From CAYZRY01 sp964481005 (GTDB lineage: Bacteria; Bacillota_I; Bacilli_A; RF39; UBA660): a stretch of DNA of 36,856 bases. The notes below the pieces were generated by a model. It did no database searches, was not told the origin of the DNA, and saw nothing but the letters and a program-made list of their open reading frames with translations. Position numbers and translations under genes: made by a program. This document shows, piece after piece, positions 15,974 to 23,713 of this stretch. The stretch spans positions 1 through 36,856 of the forward strand of contig CAYZRY010000010.1 in NCBI GenBank assembly GCA_964481005.1. The letters are read 5' to 3'. Every line of letters begins with the position of its first letter. Within the stretch, counting starts at the first letter, position 1.

Positions 15974-17890
15974 ATGGCAAGACATAAAAAGAGAATTAAA
16001 ATAGATTGTATATTTGCACTAATTGCTGTAATAGCTAGTGCCTATTTAATATATAGTTTACTACTGTTAAGTGGTATTGAAGATATTATCAGATACATCG
16101 TCATAGCAATAATTATTCTATTTGATGTATTCCTTTTGTATAAAGTTTTTAAAAGAAGAAAACGAAGACTTAAACTACCATTTAGAATCATGATGAGAAT
16201 AATTCTTTTAGTATATGCCATCATATCTGTACTAGTTGCCTATAATATAAGTAATATCTTTGCTAAGTTAAATGATTTAAATAAAGATATATCTAAATCG
16301 ACTAGTTTAGTTACATTAAAAGAAAATAAAATAAATAAAGCTGAAGACATAAAAAATAGTACTATCGGAGTTATCGATATGAAAGATGATCTTCAAGCTT
16401 ATCAGTTACCTAAAGAGATAATTGATCAATATAAATTAACTGATAAAAATAAATTAGTTTACTATAATCTATATACTGAGATGATTAAAGCTCTTCGCGA
16501 TAAGAAAGTAGATTATATCTTCTTACCTACTAACTATCCAGATATATATGCTGGAGCTGAAGGTTTTGAGACTCTGGATGAAGAAACTAAAATAATTGTT
16601 ACTAAGACTAAAACTGTCACTAAAAAGGAATCTGATTTACTAAGTACTTCGAAGAAGATAACTGAGCCATTTAGTATTCTTTTACTAGGTGTCGATTCAA
16701 CTGCTGATGGACTTAAAAATGCTGACTCATTTAATGGTGACTCAATTATGCTTGTTACTTTCAATCCTAAAACTCTCAAAGCAACAATGCTAAGTATTCC
16801 AAGAGATAGCTATATTCCTATCGCTTGTTTTCCTAATCAAAAGGTCGATAAAATTACTCATGCCGCTGGTTATGGAACTAGATGTGTAGTAAATACTGTT
16901 TCTAATCTAACTGGAGTCAAAATAGATTATTACATGAAAATTAATTTTACTGGGCTTGTCGATCTAGTTGATGCCCTTGGTGGTATCGATGTCGAGGTTC
17001 CATATTCGATGTGTGAACAGGATTCAAAACGTCGTTTTGGACGAAACACTGTCTTCATTGAAAAAGGTATGCAGCACTTAAACGGTGAACAAGCTCTTGC
17101 TCTATCGCGAAACAGGAACACAAATGCCCAGTACTGCCGAAATAAAAAATGGCAAGAAGGAATTCGTAATGACTTTGTCAGAAGTGCTAATCAGCAACTT
17201 GTCATATCAGCTATCGTCAATCAAGCTAAAAAGATTAAAAATATCGATCAAGCTAATAAAATATTCGATTCATTAAGTAAGAATATCGATACTAATATGA
17301 ATGCTAAAACTATTTTATCATTCTACGATGTCGTCAAAGATATCGCTCTAAAAACAGGTGAAGACACCAACGTCCTGGCTATTCAAAGACTAGAACTTAA
17401 CGGAGCATCACAGATGATATACGATGAGCGTGTCAAAAAGGTCCTATACGAATTTGTTTTAAACAAGAGTAGTGTCAAAGATGTCTCATACGCAATGAAA
17501 GTAAATCTTGGTATTAGTAGATACACTATGATCAAGAAATTTTCTTACAGCAATGGGGAAAATTATCAAATTAAAATAATTGGTAAAGGTCCATATGCTG
17601 GAACAAGTACTTACTTACTGCTTCCAGACTTTACTAAAATGACGAAAGCACAAGCTGAGAAATGGGCAGCTGATAACGAAATAATAATCACCTGGGAAGA
17701 AGTTGAAACCGAAGTTACGCAAAGTGATGTCATATTGTCACAAAGTGAACCCGTCAGAAAAAGAGTTGATCTCTTAACTGATAAGACTGTCATTCTGCGT
17801 ATCTCAAAGAACGTCAAAGATAGCGAAGAAACTCCACCAGTTGAGGAAACAACACCAAAAGATGAAACACCAGCCCCAACCGAACCATAA
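15974..17890 (+). CDS. LytR-CpsA-Psr (LCP) family ligase with extra domain and PASTA-like tail
   Basis: 638 residues from ATG 15974 (GGAGGG site). Three membrane helices (within about 8-95), then an extracellular insert (about 105-215: STIGVIDMKDD, YNLYTEMIKALRDKKVDYIFLP) resembling a small periplasmic-binding-protein half, then the LCP catalytic domain (about 230-395) with ILLLGVDS, SIPRDSYIPI, GLVDLVDALGGIDV, LNGEQALALSRNR and GIRNDFVR. A PASTA-like module (about 555-625, LPDFTKMTKAQAEKWAADN) and a Pro/Thr/Glu-rich end follow. LCP enzymes move glycopolymers from lipid carrier onto peptidoglycan. Last gene of the glucosaminidase/cohesin-like operon and divergent from the lipid-linked-sugar glycosyltransferases, which fits an envelope polymer role. 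Confidence 0.9.
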   Translation: MARHKKRIKIDCIFALIAVIASAYLIYSLLLLSGIEDIIRYIVIAIIILFDVFLLYKVFKRRKRRLKLPFRIMMRIILLVYAIISVLVAYNISNIFAKLNDLNKDISKSTSLVTLKENKINKAEDIKNSTIGVIDMKDDLQAYQLPKEIIDQYKLTDKNKLVYYNLYTEMIKALRDKKVDYIFLPTNYPDIYAGAEGFETLDEETKIIVTKTKTVTKKESDLLSTSKKITEPFSILLLGVDSTADGLKNADSFNGDSIMLVTFNPKTLKATMLSIPRDSYIPIACFPNQKVDKITHAAGYGTRCVVNTVSNLTGVKIDYYMKINFTGLVDLVDALGGIDVEVPYSMCEQDSKRRFGRNTVFIEKGMQHLNGEQALALSRNRNTNAQYCRNKKWQEGIRNDFVRSANQQLVISAIVNQAKKIKNIDQANKIFDSLSKNIDTNMNAKTILSFYDVVKDIALKTGEDTNVLAIQRLELNGASQMIYDERVKKVLYEFVLNKSSVKDVSYAMKVNLGISRYTMIKKFSYSNGENYQIKIIGKGPYAGTSTYLLLPDFTKMTKAQAEKWAADNEIIITWEEVETEVTQSDVILSQSEPVRKRVDLLTDKTVILRISKNVKDSEETPPVEETTPKDETPAPTEP

Positions 17891-17914
17891 AAAAGACTAC
17901 AATAGTCTTTTTTT
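17888..17914 (+). terminator. intrinsic terminator of the glucosaminidase/LCP operon
   Basis: AGACTA/TAGTCT stem extended by A/T pairs, CAA loop, followed by a run of T; begins at the LCP stop codon. Confidence 0.8.
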
Positions 17915-17921
17915 CATTTAC

Positions 17922-17950
17922 TAGACTTTAAACAATAAATATTGTATAAT
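17922..17950 (+). promoter_or_regulatory. rnj: promoter of rnj
   Basis: TAGACT (17922-17927), 17 bases, TATAAT (17945-17950), about 38 bases before the ATG at 17989 with an AAAGGAGAT ribosome binding site. Confidence 0.6.
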
Positions 17951-17988
17951 TAACTAGTGGTTTTAATACTTAAACAGAAAGGAGATTT

Positions 17989-19665
17989 ATGAATAACAAA
18001 CCAAATGAAACGAAATTGATCATTTTAGGAGGTTTGGGCGAAGTCGGACGTAACATGTATTGTGTAATGCATGAGGACGAACTAGTTATTATTGATGCGG
18101 GTACAAGATTCCCTGAAGATGATTTATTAGGGATTGATTATATACTAACTGATTTTACTTTCTTAAAAGAGAATGAAAGTAAGATTAAAGCACTTTTTAT
18201 AACTCATGGACACGAGGATCATATCGGAGGAATTCCGTTTTTAATTCAGTCTGTAAATATACCGGCTATATATGCACCAAACCAAGCTAAAGAATTAATT
18301 GCAATGAAATTACAGGATAGAAATATTCGTTATGACAATTTAATTGTCTATGATGAGAATACTATCGTTAAATACAATTATTTAAGTTTGAAGTTCTTTA
18401 GAACAACTCACTCTATTCCAGATTCACATGGAATTGTCATCGACAGTCCTAATGGAAGAATAGTGACAACTGGAGACTTTAAATTTGATATGACTCCGAT
18501 CGGACCAATGGCTGATCTACATAAGATAGCAGAAATTGGTAAAGAGGGAGTAGATCTATTACTTAGTGACTCTACTAATGCAATGAGTGAGGGAGTAAGT
18601 AATAGTGAAGCCGAAGTAGATAATGCACTAAATGAAATATTTGCACAAAATAAAAATAGTCGTATTATCATCGCTACTTTTGCTTCGAATATATACAGAT
18701 TAAAACATATTGTCGATACTTCATATAATCATGGGCGCAAGATTTGTGTCTTTGGAAGAAGTATGGAAAACAATCTGAAGATTTCTCTTAAAGGGAAATA
18801 TATCGATCATGAAGATATACTTATTTCACCAGAGGAAGTTAACAAATACAAACCTAGTGAAGTAACTATTCTATCGACTGGTTCACAGGGAGAACCACTA
18901 GCAGCTCTATCGAGAATAGCTAACGGTACACACCGTCAAATTAAACTTAAACCAGATGATATAGTCATCTTCTCAAGTTCTGCTATTCCAGGTAATGCTC
19001 TTGCTATTGGAAGAATAATCAATAAGTTATATTTACAAGGAGTCCAAGTACTTACAAGTAAATCACTTACTGATATTCATACTTCAGGACATGCTAATGC
19101 CGAAGAATTAAAACTGATGATTCGTCTGCTTATGCCTAAGTACTTGCTACCCTTCCACGGAGATTATCGTATGCTTAAAAAGCATGCTAATATCGGAATA
19201 GCTTGTGATATACCAAAAGAGAATACTTTTATTCTTGAAAACGGTGATACTTTATCACTAGTTAATCATCACATTGAAAAAAGTACACCAGTTCCAGCCG
19301 GAGATATCTTTATCGAAGGAAATAAACTGGAAGAAGTCAATGGAGCAGTTCTAAGAGACAGAAAAATCATGTCCAATGATGGAATACTAGTAGTAATTGC
19401 CAACATCGATATGAACAGTAAACAACTCTTAATTAAACCTAATATAACCACTAGAGGATTCGTTCTAATAAATGAAAACGAAGAACTAATTAAACAAATA
19501 GAAAATGTCGCATCCACTTCGATAAACAATAAACTTAAAGAATCAAATGCAACATTTGGGGATATTAAGAACCAATTAATTAATGATTTACTACCATTTG
19601 TTTCAAATACAACTGGGCGTAGACCAATTATCTTACCTGTAATTTTAGATATTAAAAAAGACTAG
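17989..19665 (+). CDS. rnj: ribonuclease J
   Basis: 558 residues, full length. Metallo-beta-lactamase/beta-CASP nuclease with THGHEDHIGGIP (about 71-82) as the zinc motif, TGDFKFD, DSTNA, FASNIYRLKHI, and the beta-CASP ILSTGSQGEPLAALSRIANG segment, then PFHGDYRMLKKHA. The C-terminal RNase J domain is present. It carries 5'-3' exonuclease and endonuclease activity in mRNA decay and rRNA maturation. RNase Y is 0.8 kb away on the other strand. Whether it is the J1 or J2 paralogue is not settled; the intact motifs suggest an active J1 type. Confidence 0.95.
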   Translation: MNNKPNETKLIILGGLGEVGRNMYCVMHEDELVIIDAGTRFPEDDLLGIDYILTDFTFLKENESKIKALFITHGHEDHIGGIPFLIQSVNIPAIYAPNQAKELIAMKLQDRNIRYDNLIVYDENTIVKYNYLSLKFFRTTHSIPDSHGIVIDSPNGRIVTTGDFKFDMTPIGPMADLHKIAEIGKEGVDLLLSDSTNAMSEGVSNSEAEVDNALNEIFAQNKNSRIIIATFASNIYRLKHIVDTSYNHGRKICVFGRSMENNLKISLKGKYIDHEDILISPEEVNKYKPSEVTILSTGSQGEPLAALSRIANGTHRQIKLKPDDIVIFSSSAIPGNALAIGRIINKLYLQGVQVLTSKSLTDIHTSGHANAEELKLMIRLLMPKYLLPFHGDYRMLKKHANIGIACDIPKENTFILENGDTLSLVNHHIEKSTPVPAGDIFIEGNKLEEVNGAVLRDRKIMSNDGILVVIANIDMNSKQLLIKPNITTRGFVLINENEELIKQIENVASTSINNKLKESNATFGDIKNQLINDLLPFVSNTTGRRPIILPVILDIKKD

Positions 19666-19688
19666 CTTTTGCTAGTCTCTTTTTTTTG
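19654..19688. terminator. bidirectional terminator overlapping two convergent stop codons
   Basis: GACTAGC/GCTAGTC stem (19660-19666 and 19671-19677) with TTTT loop, flanked by A and T runs. The CTAG in the left arm holds the stop codons of both convergent genes. Confidence 0.8.
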
Positions 19689-20372
19689 TTTGTAATAAGC
19701 TGCTTGATCATAAAATAGTCCTTCATTATCATAATCATGTTCATTCTTATAATTAGGATTATTAATAATAGTATCTAGTTTATCCTTAGCTGGAATAAAA
19801 CCATAAATATACTCTGGAAGAAGATGTTTAATGTATCCATCAGCGTAGTAAATAGGTTTTACCTCACCTTCCCCCTCACCTATGTAACTCTTGGGAATAG
19901 ATAGGATAAATGCCCCTTCAGACCCTTTATAATTTTCAGCAGTTTTCAGCAGTCCAACTAAATATGCAAAATCATGAGTATAAGTAACCGTCTTTTCAGT
20001 ATCTACTGATTTACAATCAGTTGTATCAATCCCATAGCCTGCATCCTGATTATTGACAAGACCCTTTTCAAAATACTCTGAGATATTCTTCATATATTTT
20101 TCATGATTCTCATTTACAATCGAATTATAACCACTTAAATGAACACCAATAATATTATCTTTATTAGAGAACAGTTCAAATAGTTCATCACCTAATTCTT
20201 TACTCATCGGTTTGTACTCATCATATTCATCAACAAATCTTTGAAAAAATGGTTCTATGCTCTTCCTAATATCTGCAAGATAAAATAAACCTTCTTCTCG
20301 TGGTTTTGATTTAACTAGATGAAACTTTGCTAGTACCTCTTTTAATTTTGTTGAAACACTTTTTAATTGCAT
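19662..20372 (-). CDS. unknown soluble protein, possibly ADP-ribosyltransferase-like fold
   Basis: 236 residues from ATG 20372 (GGTGATAT site; the frame is open to 20384). Not recognised with confidence. No signal peptide or membrane helix. An N-terminal helical part is followed by NIIGVHLSGYN, an EKGLVNN segment, then FILSIPKSYIG, IYYADGYIKHLLPEYIYGFI. The order 'hydrophobic-x-H-x-S/T ... G-L ... I-P ... LLP-Y-I-G' recalls small Firmicute proteins of the mono-ADP-ribosyltransferase/RES-like fold, but the catalytic residues cannot be fixed from this sequence. It is convergent with rnj, with which its stop overlaps by four bases, and lies downstream of rny on the same strand beyond the rny terminator. 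Confidence 0.75.
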   Translation of the reverse strand: MQLKSVSTKLKEVLAKFHLVKSKPREEGLFYLADIRKSIEPFFQRFVDEYDEYKPMSKELGDELFELFSNKDNIIGVHLSGYNSIVNENHEKYMKNISEYFEKGLVNNQDAGYGIDTTDCKSVDTEKTVTYTHDFAYLVGLLKTAENYKGSEGAFILSIPKSYIGEGEGEVKPIYYADGYIKHLLPEYIYGFIPAKDKLDTIINNPNYKNEHDYDNEGLFYDQAAYYKQKKETSKS

Positions 20373-20396
20373 ATATATCACCACTTTAATTTTATC

Positions 20397-20435
20397 ATAA
20401 AAATAAAAAGTCTTATCTTTAATAGATAAGACTTT
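20397..20435 (-). terminator. intrinsic terminator of rny
   Basis: Minus-strand stem AAGTCTTATCT/AGATAAGACTT with a five-base loop and TTTATTTTT tail, directly after the rny stop. Confidence 0.85.
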
Positions 20436-20438
20436 ACA

Positions 20439-21989
20439 CTATTTAGCTTCTTCTTGAACTCTTGTTTCTCTGATAACAGTTACTTTAATAGTTCCAGGAT
20501 ACTGCATAGTTTCTTCAATTTTTAATTTGATATCTCTAGCTATTTTATGAGCTGTGACATCATCTACTTTTTCTGGTTTAACCATGACGCGTAGTTCTCT
20601 ACCTGCTTGGACAGCAAATGTCTTTTCGACACCATCTATCTTATTAGCAATATCTTCGAGTTGCTCTAAACGTTTCAAATAGTTTTCTAATGAATCGTTA
20701 CGAGCTCCAGGACGAGATGCTGATAAGGCATCAGCGATAGCAACTAGTGCTGAGATAACAGATGTAGCTTTTTCATCACCGTGATGAGAAGCAATACTGT
20801 TTACTACAACTTCATGTTCACCATATTTTTTAGCCATATCGATACCAATATCAATGTGACTTCCCTCAATTTCATGATCGATTGATTTGCCAATATCATG
20901 CAATATACCTGCACGTTTAGCAAGGGCAACATTCTCCCCAATTTCAGCGGCGATTAGTCCTGCTAACTGAGCAACTTCAATTGAGTGACGAAGTGCATTT
21001 TGACCGTAACTACTACGGAAATGAAGTTTACCAATCAAATTGATTAGGAACGGATCCATCTTAGTAATACCAAGTTCAAACAAGGCATTTTGCCCATGTT
21101 CATTAATCTGTGAATTGATATCTTTACACACTTTATCATAGAGTTCTTCAACTCTAGTTGGGTGTATTCTTCCATCTTTTATTAAAGTTTCAAGAGTAAC
21201 TCTTGCAATTTCTCTTCTTAGTGGATCAAATGACGATAGAACAACTGCTTCCGGAGTATCATCGATAATTAAATCGACTCCAGTAATAGCTTCAATCGTA
21301 CGGATATTTCTTCCCTCACGTCCGATAATTCTACCCTTCATTTCATCATTAGGTAATGTGACAACAGTGACAGTCTGTTCGTTAGAGACATCCGCTGCAT
21401 AACGCTGCATACTCTCTACTAAAATATCTTTAACTATCTTATCTGCATCTAACTTAGCAGTATCTTCTCTATCTTTAATATATACTGCAATCTCTTTATT
21501 CATGTCTTCTTCGACATGTTTCATAATCTGTTCTTTGGCCTTATCTTTTGATAAACCTGATATCTTTGATAATGCCTCTAACTGTTCTTGTTTAATTTCT
21601 TCCACTTTGACTTGTTCTTTTTGAATTTCAGCTTGTTTTTCAATTAAATTTTTCTCTTTATCATCTAAAGATTGTTCTCTTTTTTGGAATAATTCATCTC
21701 TCTTATCGATGTTACTTTCACGTTGTAAAAGACGATCTTCAGTAATCTTAATTTCTGCTTTTCTATCTTTTATTTCCTTATCCAATTCCATTTTTAAGCG
21801 ATGAGACTCTTCTTTAGCTTCAAACGCCGCGTCTCTCTTCGCTTTTTCGACTTCTTTCTTAGCCTGTTCCATCATCTCTTGAACTTTTTTATCAGCTACT
21901 TTAAATGTTCTCTTTTTAATTACATGGTCTACGACCATTCCACTTGAAAATCCAAATCCTATAAGCAAAATGGAGATTAATATTTCCAT
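20439..21989 (-). CDS. rny: ribonuclease Y
   Basis: 516 residues, usual length. One N-terminal membrane helix (about 4-22), a long coiled coil rich in Lys/Glu (about 30-200), a KH RNA-binding domain (about 205-270, DEMKGRIIGREGRNIRTIE), and an HD domain with the metal His-Asp at about 363 (GILHDIGKSIDHE). It is the membrane-bound endonuclease starting mRNA decay in Firmicutes. GGAGG precedes the ATG. In Bacillus rny lies just downstream of recA; here a prepilin/leucine-rich-repeat gene lies between them. Confidence 0.96.
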   Translation of the reverse strand: MEILISILLIGFGFSSGMVVDHVIKKRTFKVADKKVQEMMEQAKKEVEKAKRDAAFEAKEESHRLKMELDKEIKDRKAEIKITEDRLLQRESNIDKRDELFQKREQSLDDKEKNLIEKQAEIQKEQVKVEEIKQEQLEALSKISGLSKDKAKEQIMKHVEEDMNKEIAVYIKDREDTAKLDADKIVKDILVESMQRYAADVSNEQTVTVVTLPNDEMKGRIIGREGRNIRTIEAITGVDLIIDDTPEAVVLSSFDPLRREIARVTLETLIKDGRIHPTRVEELYDKVCKDINSQINEHGQNALFELGITKMDPFLINLIGKLHFRSSYGQNALRHSIEVAQLAGLIAAEIGENVALAKRAGILHDIGKSIDHEIEGSHIDIGIDMAKKYGEHEVVVNSIASHHGDEKATSVISALVAIADALSASRPGARNDSLENYLKRLEQLEDIANKIDGVEKTFAVQAGRELRVMVKPEKVDDVTAHKIARDIKLKIEETMQYPGTIKVTVIRETRVQEEAK

Positions 21990-22077
21990 ATTTCCTCCAT
22001 ATCTATGTATAATATTTATTCAAAATATAACATCTATACTTATTGTAGTTTTCTTTACTCTTTTAGTCAAGGAAAAG

Positions 22078-22111
22078 TAAAAATAAAAAGTATCTAAGAA
22101 GATACTTTTGT
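22078..22111 (-). terminator. intrinsic terminator of the prepilin/LRR gene
   Basis: Stem AAAAGTATCT/AGATACTTTT (22086-22095 and 22100-22109) with a T-rich tail on the minus strand, directly after the stop at 22115. Confidence 0.8.
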
Positions 22112-22360
22112 TTGTTATGGGGCGAAAACTATTGTTCCTGTACCGTTCCAATATATCCCTAGTGTCATACCATTTGTTGAACTTCGTCCCTGTAATGTTA
22201 TCGTTCCAAGTGGATTTCCGTAAAAAGCAGTTGGCCCTATTGTATTAACGCTTAATGGAATTGAAACTGATGTTAATTTGTTATTAACAAATGTTCCAGA
22301 ACCAATTGAACTAACAGTAGACGGAATATTAATGGCACTTAGCTGATTATTTTTGAAAAC

Positions 22361-22460
22361 NNNNNNNNNNNNNNNNNNNNNNNNNNNNNNNNNNNNNNNN
22401 NNNNNNNNNNNNNNNNNNNNNNNNNNNNNNNNNNNNNNNNNNNNNNNNNNNNNNNNNNNN
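22361..22460. other. assembly gap of 100 N
   Basis: Exactly 100 unknown bases, the usual placeholder for a gap of unknown size. Both edges carry TTTGAAAAC, part of the leucine-rich repeat unit, so the gap is caused by repeats and the real number of repeats is unknown. Confidence 0.98.
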
Positions 22461-23080
22461 TTTGAAAACGCATCTGCAGCAATTGTTTTTATATTTGGTG
22501 GCAATGTAACTGATGTAAGTAAATTGTTTTTAAACGCTCCATTCATTATGGCTGTCAATGTTGATGGAAAAGTAATAGAAGTTATTTTATTATTTTCGAA
22601 TGATCCAATTTCAATTGTTGTTATGTTAGATGGAATAACAACTGATGTTATCTGATTGCTTCTAAAAGCACCTAAACCTGTTGTAGTTAAGCTAGAAGGA
22701 AAATTGACAGATGTTAACTGGTTATTTGAAAAAGAAGAGTTGCCAATCGTTTTTACTCCTTCTGACAAAACAAGTGAATTAAGCATATTCAATTGAAAAG
22801 CTCCATCCGGGATTGCCGTAAGTGTTGACGGAATAATGACACTTGTAAGTTTATTTTGAGCAAACGCTGAACGACCTAAAGTAGTTAAACCCATAGGAAG
22901 GTTTATTGTCGTAATTTGATTGTTCTGGAATGCCGAGACACCAATATTTGTTACAGTTGATGGAATTTTAATTGATGTTAATTGCTTACCCGAAAATACA
23001 CTAGAATCAATACCTAACACTTGGTTTCCACCAATTGTCTTTGGAATAATCAAATCTGACACCTTACAATCACCAATAGT
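22461..23080 (-). repeat. tandem leucine-rich repeats, about 69 bp per unit
   Basis: Successive units encode SAFQNNQITTINLP, SAFAQNKLTSVIIP, GAFQLNMLNSLVL, SSFSNNQLTSVNFP and similar, each 23 residues apart. They continue on the other side of the gap (22115-22360). Confidence 0.85.
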
Positions 23081-23126
23081 TGAATATCCAACAATTAATC
23101 CTCCTGCAGCAAGAGAAAAACAACTA

Positions 23127-23645
23127 TCAGGGTTGAACACCTATTGTCGCAACTGTTTGATTAACGAAATCACACGTATCTGAAACGATACTGATTTTTG
23201 TTTTTCCTTCAACTCCGATATAGTCCTCTTCTTCATGATCTATTTCTTTAATATCAGTTATGTTTATCTTGTCTGCTTGCAATCCTACAACACCAATATT
23301 TTTTACGTCTTTGGCATAAAGATAATAACTTTTCTTACCATTATTATTAGTTAAAAGCATATAGGCATAGTCCCACTCACCGTTTGGTGAACCGGCACTT
23401 TTTTCATTCGGTATACATTTAAATGGTACATAATATACTGTATCTTCTTCATACATTCCAGGTAGCTCATCATTTGCTACCATTTTACTCATTCCATCAA
23501 CGTATGAGTCAAGTGTATTCATATATACCTTCCTACGAGATTGCGCCAAGTATTTTGTAACGCTTGGAATAGATATTGCAAGTAATAGTCCTAATATGAT
23601 AATGACCGCTAATAACTCTATTAGCGTAAACGCTTTTTTATTCAT
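23127..23645 (-). CDS. prepilin-like N-terminal part of a prepilin-LRR surface protein
   Basis: 172 residues as read. It begins MNKKAFTLIELLAVIIILG, a type IV/competence-type prepilin leader with cleavage expected between Ala5 and Phe6 (Ala rather than Gly before the cut, as also seen in ComGC proteins) and the conserved Glu10. A hydrophobic helix and a globular domain follow, with two Cys near the end. The frame closes at a TGA directly after CAA CCC, and the leucine-rich-repeat frame starts to make sense at the same point, so the natural product is probably one long pilin-LRR protein (see findings). Prepilin peptidase and assembly genes are not in this window. An AGGAGAA site precedes the ATG; upstream lies recA with its own terminator. 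Confidence 0.8.
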   Translation of the reverse strand: MNKKAFTLIELLAVIIILGLLLAISIPSVTKYLAQSRRKVYMNTLDSYVDGMSKMVANDELPGMYEEDTVYYVPFKCIPNEKSAGSPNGEWDYAYMLLTNNNGKKSYYLYAKDVKNIGVVGLQADKINITDIKEIDHEEEDYIGVEGKTKISIVSDTCDFVNQTVATIGVQP

Positions 23646-23680
23646 AAATTTAGTTCTCCTATTGTATTTAAATTATCATA

Positions 23681-23713
23681 AATAAAATAAAAAGGCAATT
23701 ATTTGCCTTTTTT
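23681..23713 (-). terminator. intrinsic terminator of recA
   Basis: Stem AAAGGCAA/TTGCCTTT (23691-23698 and 23703-23710). The recA stop codon sits in the loop; a T-rich tail follows on the minus strand. Confidence 0.8.

Larger units (their letters stand above)
22115..23140 (-). pseudogene. leucine-rich-repeat part of a prepilin-LRR protein, frameshifted and gapped
   Basis: A run of BspA/LRR_5-type repeats of about 23 residues (pattern AF-x-N-N-x-L-T-S-V-x-I-P-S-T-V-T-x-I-G) fills this frame, ending in a capping segment ...GTGTIVFAP. It has no good start: the first possible GTG (23140) lacks a ribosome binding site and sits inside the end of the prepilin frame. The first residues (NPDSCFSLAAGG) look like the continuation of the prepilin protein, which ends nearby in the other frame. 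I therefore read this as the C-terminal two thirds of one surface protein, split by a one-base shift in a CCC run. A 100-N gap at 22361-22460 interrupts the repeats, so true length and frame across it are unknown. Such repeats usually mediate binding outside the cell. Confidence 0.75.

Noticed and set aside
22461..23080. Regularly spaced repeats that could suggest a CRISPR array
   Set aside because: The units are coding, degenerate and lie in one frame as leucine-rich repeats; there are no identical repeats with unique spacers.
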